From Citrobacter tructae (GTDB lineage: Bacteria; Pseudomonadota; Gammaproteobacteria; Enterobacterales; Enterobacteriaceae), in contig NZ_CP038469.1 in assembly GCF_004684345.1 (NCBI RefSeq), forward strand, positions 3,534,001-3,598,000: a DNA stretch of 64,000 bases, read 5' to 3'. This document shows positions 27,082 to 36,079 of this stretch, piece after piece; within the stretch, counting starts at the first letter, position 1; each line of letters starts with the position of its first letter. The notes under the pieces were generated by a model, which made no database searches, was not told the DNA's origin, and saw only the letters and a list, made by a program, of their open reading frames with translations. The translations under genes were made by a program, and so were the position numbers.

Positions 27082-27438
27082 ATGTTTCTAAATTATTTTG
27101 CGTTGGGCGTGCTCATTTTCGTTTTCCTGGTTCTGTTTTACGGAATCATCGCCATCCATGATATTCCCTACAACATGGCTAAAAAGCGTAACCATCCTCA
27201 TGCCGATGCTATTCATACGGCGGGTTGGATTAGCCTGTTTACGCTCCATGCCATTTGGCCGTTCCTGTGGATTTGGGCCACGCTCTACCAACCCGAACGC
27301 GGCTGGGGGATGCAAAATCACATTCAGCCGTCAGTTGGAAACCCTGACGTTGACGCTCTTGCGAAACGCGTAGCCGACCTGGAACAAAAACTGGCTGCGG
27401 TGCAACCCTCTGCTGATAAGAACACGCTGGAGCGCTGA
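27082..27438 (+). CDS. yibI: DUF3302 small inner-membrane protein YibI
   Basis: A 118-residue protein with two likely membrane segments (about residues 5-26 and 50-70). Between them is the strongly conserved loop HDIPYNMAKKRNHPHADAIH. A short coiled coil closes the protein (about 90-110). Its function is unknown. It ends two bases before yibH, so the two form an operon. It is a clear paralogue of yiaW at 35751; almost all of the first 78 residues align. Confidence 0.9.
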   Translation: MFLNYFALGVLIFVFLVLFYGIIAIHDIPYNMAKKRNHPHADAIHTAGWISLFTLHAIWPFLWIWATLYQPERGWGMQNHIQPSVGNPDVDALAKRVADLEQKLAAVQPSADKNTLER

Positions 27439-27440
27439 TC

Positions 27441-28577
27441 ATGGATCTGTTGATTGTTTTGACCTATGTGGCATTTGCCTGGGCCATCTTTAAAATATTC
27501 CGTATCCCGGTAAACCAATGGACACTTGCTACTGCGGCATTAGGTGGGGTGTTTATTGTTGCGGGCCTCATTTTATTAATGAACTACAACCACCCGTATA
27601 CCTACACCGCGCAAAAAGCGGTTATCTCCATTCCGATTACCCCGCAGGTCACGGGGATTGTGAGCGAGGTTACCGATAAAAATAACCAGCTGATTAAAAA
27701 AGGCGAGGTGCTGTTTAAACTCGATCCAGGCCGCTACCAGGCGCGTGTCGACAGACTACAGGCCGATCTGGTCACCGCCACGCACAATATCGACAATCTG
27801 AAAGCACAACTTTCGGAAGCAGTAGCCAACACCACGCGTGTGTCCGCTGAGCGCGATCGTCTGTATAAAGACTATCAGCGTTACCTGAAAGGCAGCCAGG
27901 CTAAGGTTAACCCGTTTTCTGAAAGCGATATCGACAACGCACGGCAGAACTATCTGGCACAGGATGCGCTGGTGAAAGGCTCCGTTGCTGAACAAACCCA
28001 GATCCAAACTCAGTTAGACAGTATGGTCAACGGTGAACAGTCGCAGGTTGCCTCTCTGCGCGCTCAGCTTGCCGAAGCGAAATACAATCTGGATCAGACT
28101 GTCGTACGTGCGCCAAGCAATGGCTATATCACGCAGGTGCTGATCCGTCCGGGAACCTATGCTGCTGCGCTGCCTCTGCGTCCAGTGATGGTCTTTATTC
28201 CTGAACAGAAACGCCAGATTGTGGCCCAGTTCCGCCAGAACTCATTGCTGCGTCTTAAACCGGGCGATGAAGCGGAAGTGGTGTTTAATGCGCTGCCAGG
28301 CCAGGTTTTCTCCGGTAAGTTGACCAGCATTCTGCCGGTTGTGCCGGGAGGCTCTTATCAGGCCCAGGGAGCGTTGCAGTCCTTAACCGTGGTGCCGGGT
28401 ACCGATGGCGTGCTGGCAACGATTGAACTGGATCCGAATGCTGAAGTAGACGCCTTACCGGACGGCATTTATGCGCAGGTAGCGGTTTACTCCGACCACT
28501 TCGCCCACGTGTCGGTGATGCGTAAGGTATTGCTGCGTATGACCAGCTGGATGCACTACCTTTATTTAGATCATTGA
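27441..28577 (+). CDS. yibH: HlyD-family membrane fusion protein YibH
   Basis: A 378-residue periplasmic adaptor-type protein. Two hydrophobic stretches near the N-terminus (about 1-20 and 28-50) anchor it. A barrel-sandwich (lipoyl-like) half VSIPITPQVTGIVSEVTDKN, a long coiled coil (about 100-210) and the second half TVVRAPSNGYITQVLIRPGTY follow. Such proteins normally bridge an inner-membrane pump to an outer-membrane channel, but neither partner is encoded next to it; only YibI is. It is a close paralogue of yiaV at 36080. The substrate is unknown. Confidence 0.9.
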   Translation: MDLLIVLTYVAFAWAIFKIFRIPVNQWTLATAALGGVFIVAGLILLMNYNHPYTYTAQKAVISIPITPQVTGIVSEVTDKNNQLIKKGEVLFKLDPGRYQARVDRLQADLVTATHNIDNLKAQLSEAVANTTRVSAERDRLYKDYQRYLKGSQAKVNPFSESDIDNARQNYLAQDALVKGSVAEQTQIQTQLDSMVNGEQSQVASLRAQLAEAKYNLDQTVVRAPSNGYITQVLIRPGTYAAALPLRPVMVFIPEQKRQIVAQFRQNSLLRLKPGDEAEVVFNALPGQVFSGKLTSILPVVPGGSYQAQGALQSLTVVPGTDGVLATIELDPNAEVDALPDGIYAQVAVYSDHFAHVSVMRKVLLRMTSWMHYLYLDH

Positions 28578-28647
28578 GACCGCCGTCACCTGCCATTTGC
28601 CGTGGCCTGAGCCATACTGATACCTTTGTTGGCAAAAAGGACACGGC

Positions 28648-29256
28648 ATGAAACTCATAGGTAGCTACACCAGCCCTTTTGTGCGAAAAATTTCCATTCT
28701 GTTGCTGGAAAAGGGCATCACTTTCGAATTTGTTAATGAACTCCCCTACAACGCGGAAAACGGCGTGGCACGATATAACCCGTTAGGGAAAGTGCCTGCG
28801 CTGGTCACCGATCAAGGAGAGTACTGGTACGACTCCCCGATCATTGCGGAATACATTGAACTGCTGGATATCGCGCCAGCTATGTTACCGCGTGAACCGC
28901 TGGCGTCACTGAAAGTACGACAACTTGAAGCACTGGCAGATGGCATTATGGATGCCGGACTGGTTTCTGTACGCGAACAGGCCCGGCCCGCCGCACAGCA
29001 GTCAGAAATCGAACTGCTGCGCCAGCGCGAGAAAATTACCCGCAGTCTGGATGTGCTGGAAGGCTATCTGGCAGACGGTACGCTGAAAACAGATACAGTG
29101 AATCTGGCAACCATCGCCATTGCTTGCGCGGTGGGCTATCTCAATTTCCGTCGGGTCTCACCCGGTTGGTGCGTTGACCGACCAAGGTTGGTCAAGCTGG
29201 TGGAAACGCTCTTTCAGCGTGAGAGTTTTGCCCGCACGGAACCGCCAAAGGCTTGA
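28648..29256 (+). CDS. yibF: Glutathione S-transferase-like protein YibF
   Basis: A 202-residue GST-fold protein. The N-terminal thioredoxin-like domain (about 1-75) shows GSYTSPFVRKISILLLEKG, the cis-proline GKVPALV and the glutathione-binding YDSPIIAEYIE. The C-terminal domain is helical. E. coli YibF binds glutathione but its substrate is unknown. It lies between yibH and selA, with a hairpin between it and selA. Confidence 0.92.
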   Translation: MKLIGSYTSPFVRKISILLLEKGITFEFVNELPYNAENGVARYNPLGKVPALVTDQGEYWYDSPIIAEYIELLDIAPAMLPREPLASLKVRQLEALADGIMDAGLVSVREQARPAAQQSEIELLRQREKITRSLDVLEGYLADGTLKTDTVNLATIAIACAVGYLNFRRVSPGWCVDRPRLVKLVETLFQRESFARTEPPKA

Positions 29257-29310
29257 TGCGCGTTATGTCCGCCTGAGCAAAGTCACGGTACAATCCCCCC
29301 ATATTGATAT

Positions 29311-29331
29311 CCCTCTCCCCGGCGGAGAGGG
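29311..29331 (+). other. Hairpin in the selA leader
   Basis: Arms CCCTCTCC (29311-29318) and GGAGAGGG (29324-29331) with a five-base loop form a stable stem 22 bases before the selA start. No T run follows, so it is unlikely to be a strong terminator. A role in selA translation or mRNA processing is possible but unproven. Confidence 0.55.
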
Positions 29332-29353
29332 CCACCAACAGCCAGGCCCTTTC

Positions 29354-30745
29354 ATGACAACCGACATGCGTTCACTCTACAGCCAGCTTCCTGCGATCGA
29401 TCGTTTATTGCGCGACAGCGCCTTTCTTGTCTTACGTGAGTCTCACGGCCATACCCGGGTGGTGGATCTGCTTCGCCTAATGCTCGACGAAGCCAGGGAA
29501 ACGATTCGTGATGCGCAAGCGCTCCCGGCGTGGAGTAACGACTGGGCACAAGAAGCCAGCGCCCGGCTGGAACGTGAGTCGCAAAGCGCGCTGCGTCCGG
29601 TTATCAACCTTACGGGCACGGTACTGCATACCAATCTTGGCCGTGCGCTGCAGGCGGTTGAGGCGATTGAGGCGGTTATGCAGGTAATGCATTCGCCAGT
29701 GACACTGGAATACGACCTCGACGGTGCCGGCCGCGGGCATCGCGATCGTGCTCTGGCGGATCTGCTATGCCGTATCACCGGGGCCGAGGATGCCTGTATC
29801 GTCAATAACAACGCCGCAGCGGTGTTGCTGATGCTGGCTGCAACGGCAAATGGCAAAGAGGTAGTGGTGTCACGCGGTGAGCTGGTGGAAATTGGCGGTG
29901 CGTTTCGTATTCCGGATGTTATGGCCCAGGCTGGGTGTGTGTTGCGCGAAGTTGGCACGACCAACCGGACCCACGCCAGCGATTACCGTCAGGCGGTCAC
30001 TGAAAACACCGCGCTGCTGATGAAGGTCCATACCAGCAATTACAGTATTGAAGGCTTTACCAAAACGGTGGATGAGGCAGAGCTGGCGGTCATTGGTCAA
30101 GAACTGGGTATTCCGGTGGTAGCGGATCTGGGCAGCGGCTCGCTGGTGGATCTCAGCCTGTACGGTTTGCCGAAGGAGCCGATGCCGCAGCAGTTGATTG
30201 CCGCTGGCGTGAGCATGGTCAGCTTCTCTGGTGACAAGCTGCTTGGGGGGCCGCAGGCCGGGATTATCGTCGGTAAGAAAGAGATGATTGCCCGGTTGCA
30301 GCGCCATCCGCTGAAACGTGCGTTGCGGGCCGATAAAATGACTCTGGCGGCACTGGAAGCGACGCTAAGGCTCTATTTACACCCCGAAGCGCTGGCGGAA
30401 AAGCTACCGACGCTGCGCCTGCTGACTCGCACGGAAGAGGCGATCCGCGAGCAGGCACAACGATTACAGGCACAGCTCGAACATCGTTACGGCGATGAGT
30501 TCGCACTGAATGTGACGCCTTGCCTGTCGCAGATTGGCAGCGGCTCGCTGCCGGTTGAAAGGCTGCCCAGCGCGGCATTAACCTTTACCCCGCATGACGG
30601 GCGCGGCAGTCGCCTTGAGGCCCTGGCAGCCAGCTGGCGCACGCTACCGGTGCCGGTCATTGGGCGAATTTATGATGGCCGCTTATGGCTGGATCTGCGC
30701 TGTCTTGAAGACGAGACCCGGTTTATGGAGATGATGCTGAAATGA
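29354..30745 (+). CDS. selA: L-seryl-tRNA(Sec) selenium transferase
   Basis: A 463-residue PLP enzyme that converts Ser-tRNA(Sec) to Sec-tRNA(Sec) using selenophosphate. The PLP lysine lies in SFSGDKLLGGPQAG (Lys295 from the chosen start). Other family blocks are LRPVINLTGTVLHTNLGRAL and EVGTTNRTH. The start at 29354 gives the family length and N-terminus; the frame stays open far upstream inside yibF. The stop overlaps the selB ATG (ATGA). Confidence 0.97.
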   Translation: MTTDMRSLYSQLPAIDRLLRDSAFLVLRESHGHTRVVDLLRLMLDEARETIRDAQALPAWSNDWAQEASARLERESQSALRPVINLTGTVLHTNLGRALQAVEAIEAVMQVMHSPVTLEYDLDGAGRGHRDRALADLLCRITGAEDACIVNNNAAAVLLMLAATANGKEVVVSRGELVEIGGAFRIPDVMAQAGCVLREVGTTNRTHASDYRQAVTENTALLMKVHTSNYSIEGFTKTVDEAELAVIGQELGIPVVADLGSGSLVDLSLYGLPKEPMPQQLIAAGVSMVSFSGDKLLGGPQAGIIVGKKEMIARLQRHPLKRALRADKMTLAALEATLRLYLHPEALAEKLPTLRLLTRTEEAIREQAQRLQAQLEHRYGDEFALNVTPCLSQIGSGSLPVERLPSAALTFTPHDGRGSRLEALAASWRTLPVPVIGRIYDGRLWLDLRCLEDETRFMEMMLK

Positions 30746-32586
30746 TTATTGCAACCGCCGGACACGTTGACCACGGAAAAACGACGTTATTACAGGCGAT
30801 TACCGGTGTGAATGCCGATCGTCTGCCGGAAGAAAAAAAGCGCGGCATGACCATCGATCTGGGTTATGCCTACTGGCCGCAACCGGATGGTCGTGTGCTG
30901 GGTTTTATCGACGTTCCCGGGCATGAAAAGTTTCTGTCCAATATGTTGGCGGGCGTGGGGGGGATCGATCACGCGCTGCTGGTCGTGGCCTGTGATGACG
31001 GCGTGATGGCACAAACGCGGGAGCATTTGCAGATCCTGCAACTGACGGGTAATCCACAGCTCACTGTGGCACTGACCAAAGCCGATCGTGTGGATGATAC
31101 GCGTATTAACGAAGTACGTGCGGAGGTGCAGTCAACGCTGGCGAACTATGGTTTTGCCGGGGCAGTACTCTTCGTGACCGCCGCCAGTGAAGGGCTGGGG
31201 ATTGACGCACTACGTGAACATCTGCTGCAACTACCTGCACGCGAGCTGGCCCGCGATCACACTTTCCGCCTGGCAATTGACCGCGCCTTTACCGTAAAGG
31301 GGGCGGGCCTGGTGGTTACCGGTACAGCGCTCAGCGGTGAGGTGAATGTTGGCGACACGCTGTGGTTGACCGGCGTGAATAAACCGATGCGTGTGCGTAG
31401 CCTGCATGCACAAAATCAGGCCACCGAGCACGCCCATGCCGGGCAGCGTATTGCCCTGAATATTGCCGGTGATGCTGAAAAAGAACAGCTCACTCGCGGT
31501 GACTGGCTGCTGTCCGATGCACCGCCGGATGCCTTCACCCGCGTCATTGTCTCTTTAGAGCACGCAGCCACGCTTACACAGTGGCAACCACTGCACATTC
31601 ATCACGCGGCCAGCCACGTGACCGGGCGCATTTCACTGCTTGAAGGGACGCTAGCGGAACTGGTGTTTGATACGCCGCTGTGGTTGGCCGATAACGACAA
31701 GCTGGTGCTGCGTGATATTTCTGCCCGCACGACGCTGGCTGGTGCGCGCGTGGTGACGCTGAACCCGCCGCGTCGTGGAAAGCGCAAACCGGAGTACCTG
31801 CAGTGGCTGGCTGCACTGGAAAGCGCGCAAAACGACGGTGAAGCATTGGCAGTCCATCTGACGCGTGGCGCGGTGAATATTCCCGACTTCGCATGGGCGC
31901 GCCAGCTAAACGGCGACGGTATACGCCCGTTAATTGAGCAGCATGGCTTTATTCAAGCCGGATACAGTTTGTTGAATGCCTCTGTTGCCGCCCGCTGGCA
32001 GCGTAAAATCCTGGATACACTGGCGACATACCACGAGCAGCATCGCGATGAGCCGGGACCGGGGCGCGAGCGTCTGCGCCGCATGGCATTGCCGATGGAA
32101 GATGAAGCGCTGGTTCTGCTGCTGATTGAAAAGATGCGCGACAGCGGGGCTATCCATAGCCACCATGGCTGGCTGCATTTGCCGGACCATAAGGCCGGTT
32201 TTAGCGATGAGCAGCAGGCCATCTGGCAAAAAGTTGAGCCTCTCTTTGGCGATGAACCGTGGTGGGTGCGGGACCTGGCGAAAGAAACAGGGACGGATGA
32301 GCAGGCAATGCGCCTGGCGCTACGACAGGCAGCGCAGCAGGGCATCATTACCGCGATCGTCAAAGATCGCTATTACCGTAACGATCGCATAGTGGCCTTC
32401 GCTAGTATGATCCGCGAACTGGATCAGGAGAGGGGATCAACCTGCGCCGCCGATTTTCGCGACAGGCTTAATGTAGGACGTAAACTCGCGATCCAAATTT
32501 TAGAATATTTTGACCGTATCGGTTTTACCCGTCGTCGGGGAAATGATCATTTATTACGCGATGCTTTACTGTTTCCCGAAAAGTAA
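30742..32586 (+). CDS. selB: Selenocysteine-specific elongation factor SelB
   Basis: A 614-residue translational GTPase. The N-terminal EF-Tu-like part shows the P-loop AGHVDHGKTTLLQ, DVPGHEKFLSNML and the TKAD specificity loop. The C-terminal third is a string of winged-helix domains (about 380-614) that bind the SECIS hairpin in mRNA; the last one contains LDVGRK-like NVGRKLAIQILEYFDRIGF. It delivers Sec-tRNA to in-frame UGA codons. No selC tRNA or selenoprotein gene is in the window. Confidence 0.97.
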   Translation: MIIATAGHVDHGKTTLLQAITGVNADRLPEEKKRGMTIDLGYAYWPQPDGRVLGFIDVPGHEKFLSNMLAGVGGIDHALLVVACDDGVMAQTREHLQILQLTGNPQLTVALTKADRVDDTRINEVRAEVQSTLANYGFAGAVLFVTAASEGLGIDALREHLLQLPARELARDHTFRLAIDRAFTVKGAGLVVTGTALSGEVNVGDTLWLTGVNKPMRVRSLHAQNQATEHAHAGQRIALNIAGDAEKEQLTRGDWLLSDAPPDAFTRVIVSLEHAATLTQWQPLHIHHAASHVTGRISLLEGTLAELVFDTPLWLADNDKLVLRDISARTTLAGARVVTLNPPRRGKRKPEYLQWLAALESAQNDGEALAVHLTRGAVNIPDFAWARQLNGDGIRPLIEQHGFIQAGYSLLNASVAARWQRKILDTLATYHEQHRDEPGPGRERLRRMALPMEDEALVLLLIEKMRDSGAIHSHHGWLHLPDHKAGFSDEQQAIWQKVEPLFGDEPWWVRDLAKETGTDEQAMRLALRQAAQQGIITAIVKDRYYRNDRIVAFASMIRELDQERGSTCAADFRDRLNVGRKLAIQILEYFDRIGFTRRRGNDHLLRDALLFPEK

Positions 32587-32643
32587 TGAAACAATTAATT
32601 TATGATAAAAATGAATTAATACAAAATAGCGGTTGATTTAAAT

Positions 32644-32680
32644 AAGCACATTAGATTCTAAACCTAATGTGCTTTTTTTA
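32644..32680 (+). terminator. Rho-independent terminator of selAB
   Basis: Perfect 11-base arms AAGCACATTAG (32644-32654) and CTAATGTGCTT (32664-32674) are followed by TTTTTATT, 57 bases after the selB stop. Confidence 0.9.
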
Positions 32681-32774
32681 TTCCGAATGTTATTAAAATA
32701 ACAATCACGATCATATTTTGATGGGAAATCCACACGTATGCTCCTACCTCTTTAGAGTAAATAAGGATCGTACA

Positions 32775-33926
32775 ATGGCTGCTTCAACATTTTTTATTCC
32801 TTCTGTGAATGTAATTGGTGCTGATTCATTAAAAGATGCAATGAATACAATGGCGGAATATGGGTTTCGTCGCACGTTAATCGTGACGGATGCCATGCTG
32901 ACCAAATTGGGTATGGCGGGTGATATTCAAGCAGCCTTACAGGAACGTGATATTTTCAGCGTAATTTATGATGGTACGCATCCAAATCCGACAACCAGCA
33001 ACGTTGCAGCTGGCCTGAAACTTCTGCAAGAACACCAGTGCGATAGCGTTATTTCTCTGGGCGGTGGCTCTCCGCACGACTGTGCGAAAGGCATTGCGCT
33101 GGTGGCGGCTAACGGTGGTGATATTCGTGACTACGAAGGCGTTGACCGCTCTGCAAAACCGCAGTTGCCAATGATTGCCATCAACACCACGGCGGGTACG
33201 GCATCTGAGATGACCCGTTTCTGCATCATCACTGATGAAGCGCGCCACATTAAAATGGCGATTGTTGATAAACACGTGACCCCTCTGTTATCGGTGAATG
33301 ACTCCTCGCTGATGGTCGGTATGCCGAAGTCTCTGACGGCAGCCACTGGTATGGATGCGCTGACCCACGCCATTGAAGCTTATGTCTCTACCGCAGCAAC
33401 GCCGATTACCGATGCGTGCGCACTGAAAGCGATGACGATGATTGCAGAAAACCTGACGATTGCTGTTGAAGACGGCAGCAACGCGCAGGCGCGCGAAGCA
33501 ATGGCCTACGCACAGTTCCTCGCCGGTATGGCATTTAACAACGCTTCTCTGGGTTACGTTCACGCAATGGCGCACCAGTTGGGGGGCTTCTACAACCTGC
33601 CACATGGTGTGTGCAACGCCGTACTGCTGCCGCATGTACAGGTGTTCAACAGTAAGGTAGCCGCTGCTCGTCTGCGTGACTGTGCGGCGGCAATGGGTGT
33701 AAATGTAGCGGGTATGAGTGAAGCGCAAGGCGCTGATAGCTGCATCGAGGCGATTCGTGAACTGGCTAAGAAAGTGGCAATCCCGGCTGGCCTGCGTGAC
33801 CTGAATGTGAAGGAAGAGGATTTTGCCGTTCTGGCTACCAACGCCCTGAAAGATGCCTGTGGTTTTACCAACCCAATTCAGGCGACCCATGAGGAAATCA
33901 TGGCGATCTATCGTGCAGCGATGTAA
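32775..33926 (+). CDS. yiaY: Iron-containing alcohol dehydrogenase YiaY
   Basis: A 383-residue group III alcohol dehydrogenase. The NAD-binding GGGSPHDCAKG and the metal-ligand region (GMDALTHAIEAY and HAMAHQLGGFYNLPHGVCNA with the iron histidines) are intact. The physiological substrate is uncertain; L-threonine dehydrogenase and general alcohol activity have been described for homologues. The start at 32775 gives the family length. It is followed by aldB, so alcohol-to-acid oxidation through an aldehyde is plausible. Confidence 0.94.
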   Translation: MAASTFFIPSVNVIGADSLKDAMNTMAEYGFRRTLIVTDAMLTKLGMAGDIQAALQERDIFSVIYDGTHPNPTTSNVAAGLKLLQEHQCDSVISLGGGSPHDCAKGIALVAANGGDIRDYEGVDRSAKPQLPMIAINTTAGTASEMTRFCIITDEARHIKMAIVDKHVTPLLSVNDSSLMVGMPKSLTAATGMDALTHAIEAYVSTAATPITDACALKAMTMIAENLTIAVEDGSNAQAREAMAYAQFLAGMAFNNASLGYVHAMAHQLGGFYNLPHGVCNAVLLPHVQVFNSKVAAARLRDCAAAMGVNVAGMSEAQGADSCIEAIRELAKKVAIPAGLRDLNVKEEDFAVLATNALKDACGFTNPIQATHEEIMAIYRAAM

Positions 33927-33955
33927 TTCGTGATATCTGTCGTAAAGCAGTAAAA

Positions 33956-33978
33956 GGCTGGCGAATAATTCGCCAGCC
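33956..33978. other. Hairpin between yiaY and aldB
   Basis: GGCTGGCGAAT and the nearly adjacent ATTCGCCAGCC form a near-perfect stem. No long T run follows (CCCGTCTACC), so it may be a weak terminator or an mRNA stabiliser. Confidence 0.6.
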
Positions 33979-34018
33979 CCGTCTACCTTTGTAGTACCCC
34001 TACAGCAAGGAGACGGTC

Positions 34019-35557
34019 ATGACCAATAACCCCCCTTCAACGCGTATTTATCCCGGCGAGTATGGTTATCCCCTGAAATTAAAAGCCCGTTACGATAACT
34101 TTATCGGCGGCGACTGGGTTGCACCTGTGGACGGTGAGTATTACCAGAACCTGACGCCGGTCACCGGGCAATTACTGTGCGAAGTGGCCTCTTCCGGCAA
34201 AAAAGATATCGATCTGGCACTGGATGCCGCGCACAAAGTGAAAGATAAATGGGCGCATACCTCCATACAGGATCGTGCGGCGATCCTGTTTAAGATTGCC
34301 GATCGAATGGAACAAAACCTGGAGCTGCTGGCCACGGCAGAAACCTGGGATAACGGTAAGCCGATCCGCGAAACCAGCGCGGCGGATGTGCCGCTAGCCA
34401 TTGACCATTTCCGCTATTTCGCTTCCTGTATTCGCGCCCAGGAAGGGGGGATCAGCGAAGTCGATAGCGATACGGTGGCATATCACTTCCATGAACCGCT
34501 CGGCGTGGTTGGGCAAATTATCCCGTGGAACTTCCCGCTGCTGATGGCGAGCTGGAAAATGGCGCCAGCACTGGCGGCAGGCAACTGCGTGGTGCTGAAG
34601 CCTGCTCGCCTGACGCCGCTGTCGGTCCTGCTGCTGATGGAAGTCATCGGTGATTTGCTCCCACCGGGTGTAGTGAACGTGGTCAACGGTGCGGGTGGGG
34701 AAATCGGCGAGTATCTGGCAACGTCAAAACGCATTGCGAAAGTGGCGTTTACCGGATCGACGGAAGTTGGCCAGCAGATTATGCAGTACGCCACGCAGAA
34801 TATTATTCCTGTCACTCTGGAGCTCGGCGGCAAGTCGCCCAATATCTTCTTTGCCGACGTTATGGATGAAGAAGACGCGTTCTTTGATAAGGCGCTGGAA
34901 GGTTTTGCGCTGTTCGCCTTCAACCAGGGCGAAGTTTGTACCTGCCCAAGCCGTGCGCTGGTGCAGGAATCAATTTACGAACGTTTTATGGAGCGAGCCA
35001 TTCGCCGCGTGGAGAGTATCCGCAGCGGTAACCCACTTGATAGCATAACGCAGATGGGCGCGCAGGTATCTCATGGCCAGTTGGAAACTATTCTGAACTA
35101 TATCGATATTGGTAAGAAAGAAGGGGCGGATGTCCTTACCGGCGGGCGACGTAAGCTGTTGGATGGGGAGTTGAAAGAGGGCTACTACCTCGAACCGACC
35201 ATTCTGTACGGCAAGAACAACATGCGTGTCTTCCAGGAAGAGATCTTCGGCCCGGTGCTGGCGGTCACGACTTTTAAAACCATGGCGGAAGCGCTGGAAA
35301 TCGCTAACGATACCCAATACGGGCTTGGTGCCGGCGTCTGGAGCCGTAATGGTAATCTGGCGTACAAGATGGGGCGCGGTATTCAGGCGGGGCGTGTATG
35401 GACCAACTGTTACCATGCCTATCCGGCACATGCGGCGTTCGGCGGCTATAAGCAGTCGGGCATTGGGCGAGAGACGCATAAGATGATGCTGGATCACTAC
35501 CAGCAGACCAAGTGCCTGCTGGTGAGCTACTCTGATAAACCGCTGGGACTGTTTTAA
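34019..35557 (+). CDS. aldB: Aldehyde dehydrogenase AldB
   Basis: A 512-residue NAD(P)-dependent aldehyde dehydrogenase of the usual length. Visible motifs are the coenzyme-binding VGQIIPWNFPLLM and FTGSTEVGQQI, the general-base segment TLELGGKSPNIFF and the nucleophile cysteine segment FNQGEVCTCPSRALV. E. coli AldB oxidises acetaldehyde and other aldehydes in stationary phase. An AAGGAG ribosome site precedes the start. Confidence 0.97.
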   Translation: MTNNPPSTRIYPGEYGYPLKLKARYDNFIGGDWVAPVDGEYYQNLTPVTGQLLCEVASSGKKDIDLALDAAHKVKDKWAHTSIQDRAAILFKIADRMEQNLELLATAETWDNGKPIRETSAADVPLAIDHFRYFASCIRAQEGGISEVDSDTVAYHFHEPLGVVGQIIPWNFPLLMASWKMAPALAAGNCVVLKPARLTPLSVLLLMEVIGDLLPPGVVNVVNGAGGEIGEYLATSKRIAKVAFTGSTEVGQQIMQYATQNIIPVTLELGGKSPNIFFADVMDEEDAFFDKALEGFALFAFNQGEVCTCPSRALVQESIYERFMERAIRRVESIRSGNPLDSITQMGAQVSHGQLETILNYIDIGKKEGADVLTGGRRKLLDGELKEGYYLEPTILYGKNNMRVFQEEIFGPVLAVTTFKTMAEALEIANDTQYGLGAGVWSRNGNLAYKMGRGIQAGRVWTNCYHAYPAHAAFGGYKQSGIGRETHKMMLDHYQQTKCLLVSYSDKPLGLF

Positions 35558-35574
35558 TCTCACGTCATATTATT

Positions 35575-35605
35575 GCCCGGTATCGCAAAGCGAGCCGGGC
35601 CTTCC
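35575..35605 (+). terminator. Hairpin after aldB, probable terminator
   Basis: Arms GCCCGG (35575-35580) and CCGGGC (35595-35600) are followed by CTTCC, a weak tail. It lies 17 bases after the aldB stop. Confidence 0.5.
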
Positions 35606-35750
35606 GTATTTCTACGGGTATATATAAACCCATATATCGTTATATAAATAAGATAATTGCATCCAGCCTGGTCATTCCACTATTATTCTCAAATCTATTA
35701 TTTAAAACTAATAGCATACAAATTCTATATTTTTAATCTCTGAGGCAAAT

Positions 35751-36074
35751 ATGTTTCTTGATTATTTTGCATTAGGAGTGCTTATTTTTGTATTCCTGGT
35801 CATTTTTTATGGGGTTATTATTCTGCATGATATTCCCTATCTCATTGCAAAAAAACGTAACCATCCTCATGCCGATGCAATACATGTTGCGGGGTGGGTG
35901 AGCCTGTTTACGTTGCATGTTATTTGGCCCTTTTTATGGATTTGGGCAACGCTTTACCGCCCGGAACGCGGCTGGGGCATGCAGAGCGCTGATTCTTCCC
36001 TGATCCAACTTCAGGAGCGGGTAGCCGATCTGGAAAAGAAACTGGCCGAGGTTAAGACCTCCCCGGCGGAGTAA
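35751..36074 (+). CDS. yiaW: DUF3302 small inner-membrane protein YiaW
   Basis: A 107-residue paralogue of YibI: same two membrane segments, the conserved loop HDIPYLIAKKRNHPHADAIH, then FLWIWATLYRPERGWGMQ and a short C-terminal coiled coil. Function unknown. A CTGAGGC ribosome site precedes the start. yiaV follows after five bases, repeating the yibI-yibH order. Confidence 0.9.
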   Translation: MFLDYFALGVLIFVFLVIFYGVIILHDIPYLIAKKRNHPHADAIHVAGWVSLFTLHVIWPFLWIWATLYRPERGWGMQSADSSLIQLQERVADLEKKLAEVKTSPAE

Positions 36075-36079
36075 TATCG

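Noticed and set aside
29354..32586. Possible selenoprotein or SECIS element next to selAB
   Set aside because: No in-frame TGA followed by a SECIS-like hairpin was found in neighbouring genes. The interrupted yiaA carries TAG, not TGA, so selenocysteine insertion cannot explain it.
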